Below the pieces are notes generated by a model, which was given only the letters and a program-made list of their open reading frames with translations, was not told the origin of the DNA and searched no databases. Source: Shewanella indica (GTDB lineage Bacteria > Pseudomonadota > Gammaproteobacteria > Enterobacterales > Shewanellaceae). Taken from it: DNA of 64,000 nucleotides. Position numbers and translations under genes: made by a program. Positions 1 to 9,092 of the stretch are shown here, piece by piece (the stretch's first letter is position 1; every line of letters begins with the position of its first letter). The stretch lies in NCBI RefSeq assembly GCF_002836975.1, contig NZ_NIJK01000032.1, positions 20,886-84,885 of the forward strand, given 5' to 3'.

Positions 1-1
1 A

Positions 2-919
2 TTATGCCTGTGGCAGGGTCAGTCTGGCTACCCGGCCGCTGGGGAAATCGGCAAGGCTCACAGCCTGGCCGTTAAACGTCAGACTCACTGTCTGCGGTGC
101 GCCCAAGACCAGTTTAAAAGGCGCCTTGCCTTGTACCCTGATGGTTTGTCCTGGCGATCTCAAGCCATCTATCAAAGTTTTGCCGTTGGCATCTGTAAGT
201 TTAATCCAGCAGTCGCCATCAAGCTCGATACCGACAGAAGCCTGCGTTGCCTCTGTTGCCACCGGTTGCTCGGTCATATCGACATCTGAGTTAACAACAC
301 CAGAGTTGACTTCATCAGTATTGTTATCCTCAACAAGACTCTTCTCTACTTCAGCGGTAGGTGTTTCGGTTGAAGTTTCAGGCGGAAGTTCGGTTTCTGC
401 TATTTGTGCCTGACGCGATTCAAACTCTCTGGCCTGCTGCACCTCTTCTGCCGTAGGTTGGGAGAAATCGACATCGGAAACCACAGAAGGTTTTTGCAGC
501 CACCACACCACCAGCAGGGCCAGCAGCAGAAAACCGATAAGGTAAGTCACCAGCATCAAACGGCTGTCGGTAGCCTGACGGCTGGTCTTGCGCGAAAAGC
601 TCTGCATCGCCGGCTCAGTCACCTTGGGGACCTGCCGTGCCAGGCAATTGTTGATAGCTTCTTTATCCACGCCTAATATGCGGGCATAGTTCTTCACGTA
701 GCCGCGGACATAGGTGGAGGAATCGATATTGCTGAAACAGTCTGCTTCAATATCGGTCACTATGCAGGGGCGCAAGTGCAGCCTGGTAGCCGCATCTTCT
801 ACAGTGATACCTTTTTGTTCGCGTGCGCTTTTCAGTAATGACCCGAGCGTATCCTCTTGCCCGGGAACCTTTGGGTTCTCGTCTTCATCCTTGTTGACTT
901 GGTTATTCAACTCTGTCAT
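2..919 (-). CDS. rodZ: Cytoskeleton protein RodZ
   Basis: RodZ is an inner-membrane protein that links MreB filaments to the cell-wall elongation machinery and helps keep rod shape. The 305-residue product has the family layout: a cytoplasmic Cro/CI-like helix-turn-helix at about residues 24-95 (LGSLLKSAREQKGITVEDAA), one membrane span at about 121-141 (LMLVTYLIGFLLLALLVVWW), a low-complexity acidic linker and a C-terminal beta-rich periplasmic domain (DUF4115) at about 225-300. The start overlaps the stop of pilW by one base (TGATG), so translation is probably coupled. The rlmN-pilW-rodZ order is standard in gammaproteobacteria. The stop codon lies at the extreme left edge, so the gene is complete. 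Confidence 0.95.
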   Translation of the reverse strand: MTELNNQVNKDEDENPKVPGQEDTLGSLLKSAREQKGITVEDAATRLHLRPCIVTDIEADCFSNIDSSTYVRGYVKNYARILGVDKEAINNCLARQVPKVTEPAMQSFSRKTSRQATDSRLMLVTYLIGFLLLALLVVWWLQKPSVVSDVDFSQPTAEEVQQAREFESRQAQIAETELPPETSTETPTAEVEKSLVEDNNTDEVNSGVVNSDVDMTEQPVATEATQASVGIELDGDCWIKLTDANGKTLIDGLRSPGQTIRVQGKAPFKLVLGAPQTVSLTFNGQAVSLADFPSGRVARLTLPQA

Positions 920-1704
920 CAGTGCATACTTGCCCGGTATTGTTTAGCCTGGGGAGACGCCGGAAATTTGGCCTGCAGCAATATTCCATATCGCTTGGCG
1001 GCCGCGTCATCATTTAACCCTTGCTCAATGCGAATGCCCAACGCCAAGCTTTCCGCGGTTTCAGGAACTACTCGGTGGAGGCGTTCCAATTGCATTCTGG
1101 CCGCGGCGTAGTTATGGGCGTCAAGCTCCAATTCTGTCAGTTCCAGTAATGAGACCTGTCTTCTGGGCTCATACTTTAGCGCCATCTCAAAATAGTGTCG
1201 CGCTTTTTCTCTTTCCCCGGCATCCCGACTGCAAATACCCAGGTTTTCATAGCTGGAGGCGGTGCGGGTATATCTGGGGTTGTCGATTGCCATCAGGAAC
1301 ATCTTCTCTGCCTTGGCATATTTCTGCTGCTGGCAGAGAAATACCCCAAAGTTGTTCATCGAGTCGCCGCTGGCATTGCGGGTATCTATGGCGGCTTCAT
1401 AAGCTTGCTCAGCCTTCACCACTTCACCCACGGTTTGATAATAATAAGCCATGGCAATATGCACATCCTCAAGGTGAGGGGCGTATTCCATGGCTCTGTC
1501 TAGATTATATTTGGCTTGTTGGGAGTTACCTTTTTGCAGATAGGTCAGGCCTAGCTGCGTCCGTTCCTTGGCGGCGGCAATTTTATCAAACTGGCGTTGC
1601 GAGACCGGAATGTCCGTGCCGGCATAAGTTCGCTCGGTTACACATCCGGGCAACATGGCCCCTAGCAGTAACGCGAGCGTTAAACCTGGCAATCCGTGCT
1701 TCAT
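919..1704 (-). CDS. pilW: Type IV pilus biogenesis lipoprotein PilW/PilF (TPR)
   Basis: This is an outer-membrane pilotin-type lipoprotein needed for assembly of the PilQ secretin of type IV pili. I chose the ATG at 1704 (MKHGLPG), giving 261 residues. It starts a lipoprotein signal ending in a lipobox (GAMLPGC), whereas the longer reading frame would need a TTG at 1728. The rest is a stack of tetratricopeptide repeats (for example TQLGLTYLQKGNSQQAKYNL and NNFGVFLCQQQKYAKAEKMF), as in PilF of Pseudomonas. It lies 32 bases after rlmN and one base overlaps rodZ, so the three genes are probably one operon. Confidence 0.92.
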   Translation of the reverse strand: MKHGLPGLTLALLLGAMLPGCVTERTYAGTDIPVSQRQFDKIAAAKERTQLGLTYLQKGNSQQAKYNLDRAMEYAPHLEDVHIAMAYYYQTVGEVVKAEQAYEAAIDTRNASGDSMNNFGVFLCQQQKYAKAEKMFLMAIDNPRYTRTASSYENLGICSRDAGEREKARHYFEMALKYEPRRQVSLLELTELELDAHNYAAARMQLERLHRVVPETAESLALGIRIEQGLNDDAAAKRYGILLQAKFPASPQAKQYRASMH

Positions 1705-1736
1705 TGGCAAACCTATAAATCTGGACAAACAAAGAG

Positions 1737-2858
1737 TTAATCCATTGTGACCGAAATTTGATTGGCTTGCATGCGTTTTTTCGCCAGACGCTTGGTTCTG
1801 TCACGTATATCACCGGCCAACTGGCCACAGGCGGCATCGATATCATCGCCGCGGGTCTTACGCACTATTACAGTCAGACCGTATTCCATCAGCACTTTGG
1901 CAAACCTGTCGATACGGGAGTTGGAAGAACGCCCGTAAGGAGATCCCGGATAAGGATTAAACGGAATAAGGTTGACCTTGCAAGGAGTATCCTTCATCAG
2001 TTTGGCCAACTCATGGGCCTGCTCTGTGCTGTCGTTGATATGATCCAGCATCACATATTCCAGTGTGACCCGGCCACGGTTAGCGTTGGACTTGGCGATA
2101 TAACGACGAATAGCAGCCAAAAATTCGTTAAGCGGATACTTCTTGTTGATAGGCACCAACTCGTTACGCAGCTCGTCATTGGGGGCATGGATACTGACCG
2201 CCAGCGCCACATCGAGGGCGTCGCCCAACTTATCCAGCGCAGGTACAACGCCGGATGTCGAAACCGTTACCCGCCGTTTGGACAGGGCAAAACCAAAGTC
2301 ATCCAGCATGATATCCATCGCCGGAATCACATTGGCCAGATTCAGCAAGGGCTCACCCATGCCCATCATCACCACATTGGTGACCGGGCGCTCACCGGTT
2401 TCCTTCTGAAAACCGAGGAAGTGGGATACCCGCCAGATCTGGCCGACAATTTCAGACACTGTCAGGTTACGGTTAAAGCCCTGCTGAGCCGTGGAGCAGA
2501 AAGTACATTCCAGCGCACATCCCACCTGGGATGAGATACACAGAGTCGCCCTATCATCTTCCGGAATATAGACAGTTTCCACTTCCTGACCTTCGCCGAC
2601 ATTAATGGCAAACTTGATGGTGCCATCGGCCGACTTCTGATAGCTGGAGATCTCCGGCGCTACCACTTCACAGCGCTCTTTCAACTTGGCCCGCAGGTGT
2701 TTGTTGATATTGGTCATCTGGTCAAAGTCACTGATCCCGAAGTGATACAACCACTTCATCAGCTGTTCGGCACGAAACGGCTTATCGCCCAACTCGACGA
2801 AAAGCTCACGCATTGCCTTACGATCAAGATCCAAAAGATTGATCTTTTTTTCACTCAT
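1737..2858 (-). CDS. rlmN: Dual-specificity 23S rRNA/tRNA (adenine-C2)-methyltransferase RlmN
   Basis: RlmN is a radical-SAM enzyme that methylates C2 of A2503 in 23S rRNA and A37 in some tRNAs. The radical-SAM cluster motif CALECTFC is at about residues 114-121, followed by [18 protein letters not shown] and the conserved cysteine region near the C-terminus ([12 protein letters not shown], the methyl-carrying cysteine in the family) are present. The ATG at 2858 ([12 protein letters not shown], 373 residues) is preceded by a good GAGGAAAG ribosome site, so the longer frame reaching 2918 is not used. It is the first gene of rlmN-pilW-rodZ and is divergent from the CNNM gene at 3061. Confidence 0.97.
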   Translation of the reverse strand: MSEKKINLLDLDRKAMRELFVELGDKPFRAEQLMKWLYHFGISDFDQMTNINKHLRAKLKERCEVVAPEISSYQKSADGTIKFAINVGEGQEVETVYIPEDDRATLCISSQVGCALECTFCSTAQQGFNRNLTVSEIVGQIWRVSHFLGFQKETGERPVTNVVMMGMGEPLLNLANVIPAMDIMLDDFGFALSKRRVTVSTSGVVPALDKLGDALDVALAVSIHAPNDELRNELVPINKKYPLNEFLAAIRRYIAKSNANRGRVTLEYVMLDHINDSTEQAHELAKLMKDTPCKVNLIPFNPYPGSPYGRSSNSRIDRFAKVLMEYGLTVIVRKTRGDDIDAACGQLAGDIRDRTKRLAKKRMQANQISVTMD

Positions 2859-3060
2859 TTGACTTTCCTCAACACCAAAACCTGCAGCAGGGCGGCGAAT
2901 TATACAGATAGGCCGCAACTATAGCCAGTAATTCAGCGGTTCCCCTTATACCCTACTTTCGCTCTACCGAGCATAAAATTAAGCTTCAGCTCACAAGCTC
3001 TATGATAGAATAGCGCTGGGCTAATGTTGGCCTTTGCATCGGAGTGATAATTCCCCCCTT

Positions 3061-4137
3061 ATGCTAACGCTTATCGTTATTGTATTGGTCGCCATCGGCG
3101 TCTCTTTTCTCTGTAGTGTGTTTGAAGCCGTGCTGCTTTCGGTAACGCCCAGCTATATCGCGTCGCAGCGCCAGTCCAACCCGGACGCTGCCGAACGTCT
3201 TCAAAAACAGAAAGACAATGTCGAATCTCCTCTGGTCGCCATTTTGACACTCAACACCATAGCCCATACCGTAGGTGCGGCCGTGGCCGGTGCTCAGGCC
3301 GCCAAAGTGTTTGGCGATGAGATGTTGGGGGTATTCTCCGGGGTACTGACCTTCCTCATTCTATTCTTTTCCGAAATCATCCCCAAAACCATAGGTGCCA
3401 ACTACTGGCGAGCCATGGCCCCCAGTGTGTCTGTTGCCCTGGTGTGGATGGAACGCATCACCCTGCCGCTTATCTGGATGTCCAATAAGGTTACCCGTTT
3501 GCTCGGCAAAGGTGACTCTGGCCAGTATATCCGTCAGGAAATGAGCGCCATGGCCAAGATAGGCCATGAATCCGGTGAACTGGATGAACAGGAAAGTAAA
3601 ATTCTGACCCAGATGTTGAGCGTCAAGGAGATGCCGGTTACCGCCATCATGACTCCAAGAACCGTGATGTTCACTCTGCCGGCCGCCCTGACTCAATATG
3701 AATTTGTCAGCCAGCACATCAACAAGCCTTTCACCCGGGTGCCTATTTTCGACAAGGATCACGACGACATTATAGGTTATGTCAATCGTACCGATGTGCT
3801 GCTGAGTGAACGGGATAACCCAGATGCGCCCCTAGGGAACCTCAAGCGCAATTTGGTGATAGTGCCGGAAACCGCCCGCATCCTGCCGCTGTTTGAACTG
3901 ATGATCAAACGCAACGCTCAGATAGCCATGGTGGTTGACGAGTACGGCAGCGGTCAGGGGCTGGTGACACTGGAAGACATAATCGAATCCTTGCTGGGGC
4001 TGGAGATTGTCGATATTAACGACCCGGCCACCGACATGCAGCAACTGGCAAGGCGACTTTGGAAACGTCGCATGAAAGACAAAGGGATCCGCCTCTCGGA
4101 TGACAGAGAGCCGGTCAGCGAATCCCAAGGGCTCTGA
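3061..4137 (+). CDS. CNNM/HlyC-CorC family membrane protein with CBS domains
   Basis: This is a DUF21 (CNNM) transmembrane protein with a tandem CBS pair, the family that includes CorC/YfjD-type proteins often linked to magnesium or cobalt efflux. From the ATG at 3061 it has 358 residues. The N-terminal hydrophobic region starts MLTLIVIVLVAIGVSFLCS and includes further spans (VFSGVLTFLILFFSEIIPKT carries the family's EIIPKT motif). Two CBS motifs follow (VTAIMTPRTVMFTLP and NAQIAMVVDEYGSGQGLVT). A TTG at 3034 would add nine residues but is less likely. It lacks the usual C-terminal CorC_HlyC domain. It is monocistronic and followed by a strong terminator at 4239. The substrate is not known from sequence. 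Confidence 0.88.
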   Translation: MLTLIVIVLVAIGVSFLCSVFEAVLLSVTPSYIASQRQSNPDAAERLQKQKDNVESPLVAILTLNTIAHTVGAAVAGAQAAKVFGDEMLGVFSGVLTFLILFFSEIIPKTIGANYWRAMAPSVSVALVWMERITLPLIWMSNKVTRLLGKGDSGQYIRQEMSAMAKIGHESGELDEQESKILTQMLSVKEMPVTAIMTPRTVMFTLPAALTQYEFVSQHINKPFTRVPIFDKDHDDIIGYVNRTDVLLSERDNPDAPLGNLKRNLVIVPETARILPLFELMIKRNAQIAMVVDEYGSGQGLVTLEDIIESLLGLEIVDINDPATDMQQLARRLWKRRMKDKGIRLSDDREPVSESQGL

Positions 4138-4238
4138 TTGCAGATTATTAATTCAGCGCTTTAACACAAATGTCATCCTAGTGGGAGATAGTGTGACAGG
4201 CTAACTAACGACCCACCCATCAATACAGTCATCATTTT

Positions 4239-4263
4239 GGGGGAGCTCAGGCTCCCCCTTTTT
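4239..4263 (+). terminator. Rho-independent terminator after the CNNM gene
   Basis: A perfect 8-bp stem GGGGGAGC / GCTCCCCC with loop TCAG is followed by five T residues. It lies about 100 bases after the CNNM stop and just before the next gene. This also argues against starting the nucleotidase gene at 4237, because that frame would run through the hairpin. Confidence 0.9.
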
Positions 4264-4311
4264 CATCTGCCTCTGGAGGTGTACAATCCCCGCTCGCAGA
4301 ATGAGGATGAT

Positions 4312-6057
4312 ATGCACACAGATTATGTTTTAAGACTTGCCCATCTCAACGATACCCACTCACACTTGGATCCCAGCCGGGTTCAGTTCAAGATTGACTC
4401 TCAGGGACGCGAGTTTGATCTTCACAGCCACAGTGGTGGCTACGCTCGGATCTCGGCTCAGGTCAAGGCCGCAAGAGACGCTGCCCAAGCACAAAACCAG
4501 CCTTTTATCCTGCTCCACGGCGGCGATTGTTTCCAGGGCACCTTGTATTACAGCCAGTTCAAAGGCCGGGCCAACGCCAAACTGCTAAAGATGTTGGCAC
4601 CCGATGCCATGGTCATAGGCAACCATGATATTGACGATGGCAACGCTCTGCTGGCCGGTTTTATCAAAGAGGTCGGCTTCCCTGTGCTAGCGGCCAATAT
4701 GGATCTCAGCGGCGAAGCTGAAGATAAGCCCGGGCGTCTTCGAGGGCTGGACAACCTCTATGATCTGGATACTACCTCAGGCATCGGCCGCTGCCTGATA
4801 AAACCTTTCCACGACAAGCAGCTGGCGATAGTTGGTATTACTCTGGATCAAATGAAAGCCATCGCCAGGCCGGATCCCGATACCGAATTTACCGATGCAT
4901 TTGTCACTACCAGGAAGACAGTTGAAGCCCTCAGAGCCAAAGGCATAGTGCATATCATAGTGCTCAGTCACTTAGGGTTGGATCAAGACAGATTACTGGC
5001 CGAAACTATCCCTGGGATCAGCCTGATCGTCGGCGGCCACACCCATACCCTGATGGGTGATTTCCGCGGTTTTGGCCTGCCATGCCTGCCCTATGGTGAA
5101 AGCGTCAACGGCGTGCCTATCCTCCATGCCGGTAAACATGCCGAAACCCTGGGGCTCGCCGACATTCAGTTCGATGGCACGGGCCGGGTGACCCGACTCG
5201 AAGGCAGTAACATCTTTATGCTGGACCGTCAGTTTCTGCTGAGCGGCCCCCAGGCGGCCACCGAAGCCGACTATCAAGCCGCCAAGGCGATCTTGGAGCA
5301 ACACCCAGGTATTCACTGGGATGATAACGATGAAGCCATGGAGCAAGTGATAGCCAACGAGTTCCGCCCGGCGATAAGCTGCATGGAAAATCAGGTGCTT
5401 GCCCTGGTATCCAAACCTCTGGTGCATACCCGTCTGCCAAGCCACACCCTGCCCCACGGCAGTGAAATAGCCCCCTGGGTCAGCCGCAGTATGTTTCTGG
5501 AGTCCAGAGCCAAAGACCAAAGAGTAGACTTTGCGCTGCATAACGCCGGCGGCGTGCGTCAATCTGTGCCCCAAGGACAACTGACCAAAGCCGATGTGCT
5601 CGGGCGCCTGTTGCCGTTTGAATTGCCGCTGGTTAAATATGAAATCGCCGGGGAACACCTCTACCAGGCACTGGAGTCGGCCATCAACGCCGCCACCAAC
5701 AACGGTGTGCGTGGTACCGGCGCCGGCAGTTTTCCCTATACCTATGGGCTGAGATATTTCTATGATGGCCGCAGACAGCAGGGAGAAAGACTATTCCGGC
5801 TGGAGCTGTTGCGGGCAAATGGCCTGTGGCAAGCGCTGGCACCAGAGCAGCATTATGTCGGGGTGTCCACCTGCTACACCACGGCCGGGAAAGAAGGCTA
5901 TGAGCCTCTGCTGCAAGCCCGCTGGCAGGAGTCCATGCCATCACTGACATTGCCGGGCGCCTTCATCAACTTCCTGAAAAAAGCTCCCAAACTGGATGAG
6001 TTGCTATTGCCCCATGTGCACTATACCAGCCACAGAGCCGAAGCAGCCGGCGAATAA
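4312..6057 (+). CDS. 5'-nucleotidase / UDP-sugar hydrolase-like metallophosphoesterase
   Basis: This is a two-domain enzyme of the UshA/NadN 5'-nucleotidase family. The calcineurin-like metal-binding motifs are visible: AHLNDTHSHLD, GGDCFQGT, GNHDIDDG, LSHLGLDQD and GGHTHT. A C-terminal 5'-nucleotidase substrate domain follows (NAGGVRQSVPQG, YTYGLRYFYD, STCYTTAGKEGY). I place the start at ATG 4312 (MHTDYVLRLAHLND, 581 residues), because the upstream extension runs through a terminator. No signal peptide is visible, unlike periplasmic UshA, so the protein is predicted to be cytoplasmic. The substrate is unproven. It is a single gene with no evident operon partner. Confidence 0.85.
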   Translation: MHTDYVLRLAHLNDTHSHLDPSRVQFKIDSQGREFDLHSHSGGYARISAQVKAARDAAQAQNQPFILLHGGDCFQGTLYYSQFKGRANAKLLKMLAPDAMVIGNHDIDDGNALLAGFIKEVGFPVLAANMDLSGEAEDKPGRLRGLDNLYDLDTTSGIGRCLIKPFHDKQLAIVGITLDQMKAIARPDPDTEFTDAFVTTRKTVEALRAKGIVHIIVLSHLGLDQDRLLAETIPGISLIVGGHTHTLMGDFRGFGLPCLPYGESVNGVPILHAGKHAETLGLADIQFDGTGRVTRLEGSNIFMLDRQFLLSGPQAATEADYQAAKAILEQHPGIHWDDNDEAMEQVIANEFRPAISCMENQVLALVSKPLVHTRLPSHTLPHGSEIAPWVSRSMFLESRAKDQRVDFALHNAGGVRQSVPQGQLTKADVLGRLLPFELPLVKYEIAGEHLYQALESAINAATNNGVRGTGAGSFPYTYGLRYFYDGRRQQGERLFRLELLRANGLWQALAPEQHYVGVSTCYTTAGKEGYEPLLQARWQESMPSLTLPGAFINFLKKAPKLDELLLPHVHYTSHRAEAAGE

Positions 6058-6152
6058 GCTGGCATATTGAGCGCGGTTATCCCTCGCCCCTGTGCGGGCA
6101 AAGCAACCATTCAAGGCCATAAGCTCTGCTCCTAAACCCTGGTTGTAAGCCA

Positions 6153-6230
6153 TTTTATAAACTGCTTTATAAACCTACCGCCTTCATAAACCTATGGTTC
6201 CATAAACCAACCGCTTCATAAACCAAAGTC
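6153..6230. repeat. Degenerate direct repeats TTCATAAACC
   Basis: Five copies of a TTYATAAACY word lie at about 6154, 6166, 6183, 6199 and 6215. The last three are spaced exactly 16 bases apart. The final copies run into the stop codon and last codons of the LysR gene. No function is recognised. Confidence 0.7.
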
Positions 6231-7109
6231 ACTGCCTTGCAGGCGCTCGGCAAACCAGCCAAGCGCCTTTCCCATCTCCCCTTTTCGCCAGGCCATATAG
6301 ATGGGCAGCGAAGGCCTAGGCAAGGCCACTTCACGCTGCACCAACTCACCTTTGGCCAACGCATCCCGGATCAAATGCACAGGCAGAAAACCCACCCCTA
6401 TTCCCATCTTCTGTGCGGTGATCTTGGCTTCCATCGACGACACCCGGATAAGCTGACGACTGTCAAACACCCCACAGGAGCGCTGACTCAAGGAGCGCGA
6501 GGTATCTGCCACTATGATAGATGGAAATTGCAACAAGGCTTCAGAAGCTATCTCAGTGTCAAATTGCGCCAAGGGATGCTCAGGCGCCACAACAAACACA
6601 AACTCCAGCTCACCAAGCTTTTGCAGTTCATACTGACCTCTTGGCAATTCACCTGTGACGCCTATGGCGATATCGGCGCGGTTGGAATAAAGCGCATCCC
6701 AGCCGCCGCCAAGGGCCTCATGGGTCACGCTGACGGTGAGCTGTTTACCCAGCTCAGTGAATTCTTTAATTAGTGAAAGCAGCGGTGCCTGCGGCAAAAC
6801 CGTATCCAGCGCCAGGGTCAGTTGCGCCTCCCAACCGGTTTCCAATTGCCTCACGGCATCCTCAAGCCGGGCGGTGGCCGCCAGGATCTCCCGCCCCTGG
6901 GTCAACACCAAACGTCCCACTTCGGTAAGTTGAGCCCGAGTGCCCTTACGTTCAAATAATCTGCTTCCCAGCTCACTCTCCAGCTTTTGAACCTGATAGG
7001 TCAAGGCAGATGGCACCTTGAAAAGCGCCTCGGCCGCTGCCGAGAAACTGCCTTTTCTATCTATAGCATCCAATACTTTAAGCGCATCCAGGCTAATGAC
7101 AGAGTGCAT
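6216..7109 (-). CDS. LysR family transcriptional regulator
   Basis: This is a LysR-type regulator of 297 residues from ATG 7109. The N-terminal winged helix-turn-helix is clear (LDAIDRKGSFSAAAEALFKV, PSALTYQVQKLESELGSRLF). The C-terminal periplasmic-binding-like effector domain runs from about residue 90. A TTG at 7127 could add six residues. The gene is divergent from doxX (ATG 7248), the usual LysR arrangement, so it plausibly controls the doxX and pirin genes. The inducer is unknown. The last codons lie inside an array of short repeats. Confidence 0.9.
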   Translation of the reverse strand: MHSVISLDALKVLDAIDRKGSFSAAAEALFKVPSALTYQVQKLESELGSRLFERKGTRAQLTEVGRLVLTQGREILAATARLEDAVRQLETGWEAQLTLALDTVLPQAPLLSLIKEFTELGKQLTVSVTHEALGGGWDALYSNRADIAIGVTGELPRGQYELQKLGELEFVFVVAPEHPLAQFDTEIASEALLQFPSIIVADTSRSLSQRSCGVFDSRQLIRVSSMEAKITAQKMGIGVGFLPVHLIRDALAKGELVQREVALPRPSLPIYMAWRKGEMGKALGWFAERLQGSDFGL

Positions 7110-7247
7110 GACAAAACCTATGTTCAATTTTTTTGAAGTTCAATGTCAAAATGTTCCGATTTTCAGCCGCAAAGGTCAAGAATAAACTGCACAGTAACTG
7201 GACAGGAAAGCCTATCCACCCTATTCAAATTCATTGAGGACACCATT

Positions 7248-7691
7248 ATGAAACACCTGATGATAAAACTGCTCCGCACCGATGCCGGTTTCGCGCCTCT
7301 GGCGCTGCGCCTGCCTATAGGTATCACTTTTATGGCTCACGGCGCCCAGAAGCTCTTTGGCTGGTTCGGCGGTTACGGCCTGGAAGGCACAGGACAATGG
7401 ATGACCTCTATCGGCCTGACTCCCGGATATTTGATGGCGCTGATGGCCGGTTCCAGTGAGTTTTTCGGCGGTCTGCTGCTTATCATAGGTTTGCTGATTC
7501 GCCCCACTTCCGCGGTGTTGGCCTTCACCATGCTGATGGCGATAGTCACAGTGCACCTGGACAACGGTTTGTTTATGTCCAACAACGGTTACGAGTTTGG
7601 TCTGGCATTGCTGGCCGCCACTGTATCCCTGGCGATTTCCGGCGCCGGTAAACTGTCCGTCGACAACATGATTGCCAGCAAGACACATTAA
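7248..7691 (+). CDS. DoxX family membrane protein
   Basis: This small four-helix integral membrane protein of the DoxX family has 147 residues. The signature FMAHGAQKLFGWFGGYG follows the first span, and there are later spans around LIIGLLIRPTSAVLAFTMLM and LALLAATVSLAISGAG. The ATG at 7248 has a GAGG ribosome site at 7235, so the longer frame from 7143 is not used. DoxX proteins have been linked to redox or quinone functions, but the role here is not determined. It is followed 124 bases later by a pirin gene, a frequent partner, and is divergent from a LysR regulator. Confidence 0.9.
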   Translation: MKHLMIKLLRTDAGFAPLALRLPIGITFMAHGAQKLFGWFGGYGLEGTGQWMTSIGLTPGYLMALMAGSSEFFGGLLLIIGLLIRPTSAVLAFTMLMAIVTVHLDNGLFMSNNGYEFGLALLAATVSLAISGAGKLSVDNMIASKTH

Positions 7692-7815
7692 TTCTTGTAA
7701 AGCACACATCTTGCTTTAAGCCATTCACTGCTTACAGGCCTTGCATCTTGACCTGTAAGTCTGTGAAGAGCACATAAAAAACTTGTCTGCACCTTCCCAG
7801 CAGGAGAACTGAATT

Positions 7816-8508
7816 ATGATTTATGTACGTCATGCCGATGAGCGCGGCCGGGCCGACTTCGGCTGGCTCAGGAGCCAACACAGTTTTTCATTCGGCAACT
7901 ATTACGATCCAAGGTTTATGGGGGTCTCGGCCCTGAGGGTCATCAATGATGAGAGAGTCGCACCAAGCGCCGGTTTTGATACCCACGGCCACAAGGATAT
8001 GGAGATCATCAGCTATGTGATTTCCGGCACCATAGCCCATAAAGACAGCTTTGGTCATGTGAAAACCCTGCCGGCCGGTGAGTTCCAACTTATGTCTGCC
8101 GGCACGGGGATCTATCACAGTGAATACAATGCCTCGGCAACTGAACCTCTGCATTTCCTGCAGATCTGGATCCAACCGAGTAGCCAGGGTGGCACCCCGG
8201 GTTATCAGCAAAAAGCCTTTGTCCAGAGTTCGTCCCTGACCCCGGTCGTCACTCCCGATGGCCGCGATGGCACCCTGTCCATCAAACAGGACGCCAGCGT
8301 CTACCGCCTGGAGCTAACCGCTGCCGAGCAGACGAGCTTCAAGCTGGCAAAGGGGCGCAACTTCTATGCTCAAGTGGTGGAAGGAGAGCTGCAACTGGCA
8401 GGTGAACCCCTGCAAAGTGGCGATGGTATTCACATCAACGAACTTGAGGAGTTTGTCATCAAGGCCGGCAACAAGCGTACTGTCGCCCTGGTGTTTGATT
8501 TGCCGTAA
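7816..8508 (+). CDS. Pirin family protein (bicupin)
   Basis: This 230-residue pirin/YhaK-type bicupin starts MIYVRHADERGRADFGWLRS. The N-terminal cupin has the metal ligands of pirins: the HGH pair in FDTHGHKDMEI and the HSE in GIYHSEYN, plus FLQIWIQPS. YhaK and pirin proteins bind iron, and some have quercetinase activity. The cellular role here is not shown by the sequence. An AGGAGAA ribosome site precedes the ATG. It follows doxX in the same direction and may share regulation by the upstream LysR protein. Confidence 0.92.
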   Translation: MIYVRHADERGRADFGWLRSQHSFSFGNYYDPRFMGVSALRVINDERVAPSAGFDTHGHKDMEIISYVISGTIAHKDSFGHVKTLPAGEFQLMSAGTGIYHSEYNASATEPLHFLQIWIQPSSQGGTPGYQQKAFVQSSSLTPVVTPDGRDGTLSIKQDASVYRLELTAAEQTSFKLAKGRNFYAQVVEGELQLAGEPLQSGDGIHINELEEFVIKAGNKRTVALVFDLP

Positions 8509-8582
8509 CCAGCAGCGTTTTTGGCGTTTGTCCAAGGCCGCCCCTGGAACTTCATTTGGGTGATTTTCCAGGGCAGCTTAGG

Positions 8583-9092
8583 TTATAACTGCAGCAGCAT
8601 ACTGAAATTGGTCAACACTTCCCCGTGACGTTGATGCTGATTGCGCTTCAAGGTTGTAAAGCCCTGCTTGCCGAAAAACGCTTTGGCATAGAAAGAAGCT
8701 TCAACCCTCAAACACTGCACCCCGGAATCGACGGCGTATCTCAATAGCTGCCGGTAGAGCTCGGCGGCAATCCCCCGGCGCTGGGCATTGGGGTGAGAAA
8801 AAAGGCAGTCTATCTCGGCTTCACCCGGCGCATTCAAAGGCTTTAAGTTAATAAATCCAAGCAAATTGCGACCATCTTCGGCAACCCAGAGCGCCGTCCC
8901 CTGCAAACGATTTCGCCACTCATCTTCGCTGCGCTTTGCCGGCGACCAGGCCTGGCATTGCGCCTGACTGTAATGCTCAGTGCTGGCGTTTACCACCAGA
9001 TGAAACAGCTCGGCGATGGCCGCGCAGTCCTCAGGGCGACCTTGGCGAACAATAAAGCCATGCTCGATTTGAGTGGCAGTTGGTGAGTTCAT
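8583..9092 (-). CDS. GNAT family N-acetyltransferase (paralogue 2 of a pair)
   Basis: This is a 169-residue acetyltransferase. The acetyl-CoA binding motif A is seen as IDCLFSHPNAQRRGIAAELY (about residues 93-112), with the late GFTTL beta strand. It resembles YafP-type acetyltransferases. It shares a recognisable N-terminal pattern (YxxAQxxAWSxxxRS) with the next gene upstream, and the two are probably tandem paralogues. Its start overlaps the stop of that gene by ATGA, indicating translational coupling. The substrate is unknown. Confidence 0.85.
   Translation of the reverse strand: MNSPTATQIEHGFIVRQGRPEDCAAIAELFHLVVNASTEHYSQAQCQAWSPAKRSEDEWRNRLQGTALWVAEDGRNLLGFINLKPLNAPGEAEIDCLFSHPNAQRRGIAAELYRQLLRYAVDSGVQCLRVEASFYAKAFFGKQGFTTLKRNQHQRHGEVLTNFSMLLQL

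Noticed and set aside
6175..6182. CTACCGCC, the complement of the ops core GGCGGTAG
   Set aside because: It falls within the short direct repeats at the end of the LysR gene and has no relation to an RfaH-controlled operon.
7731..7759. Hairpin CTTACAGG/CCTGTAAG between doxX and the pirin gene
   Set aside because: No T tract; it may be chance and does not support separate transcripts.
8542..8573. Hairpin CCCTGGAA/TTCCAGGG between the pirin and GNAT genes
   Set aside because: It has a long loop and no T tract, so evidence for a terminator is too weak to list.
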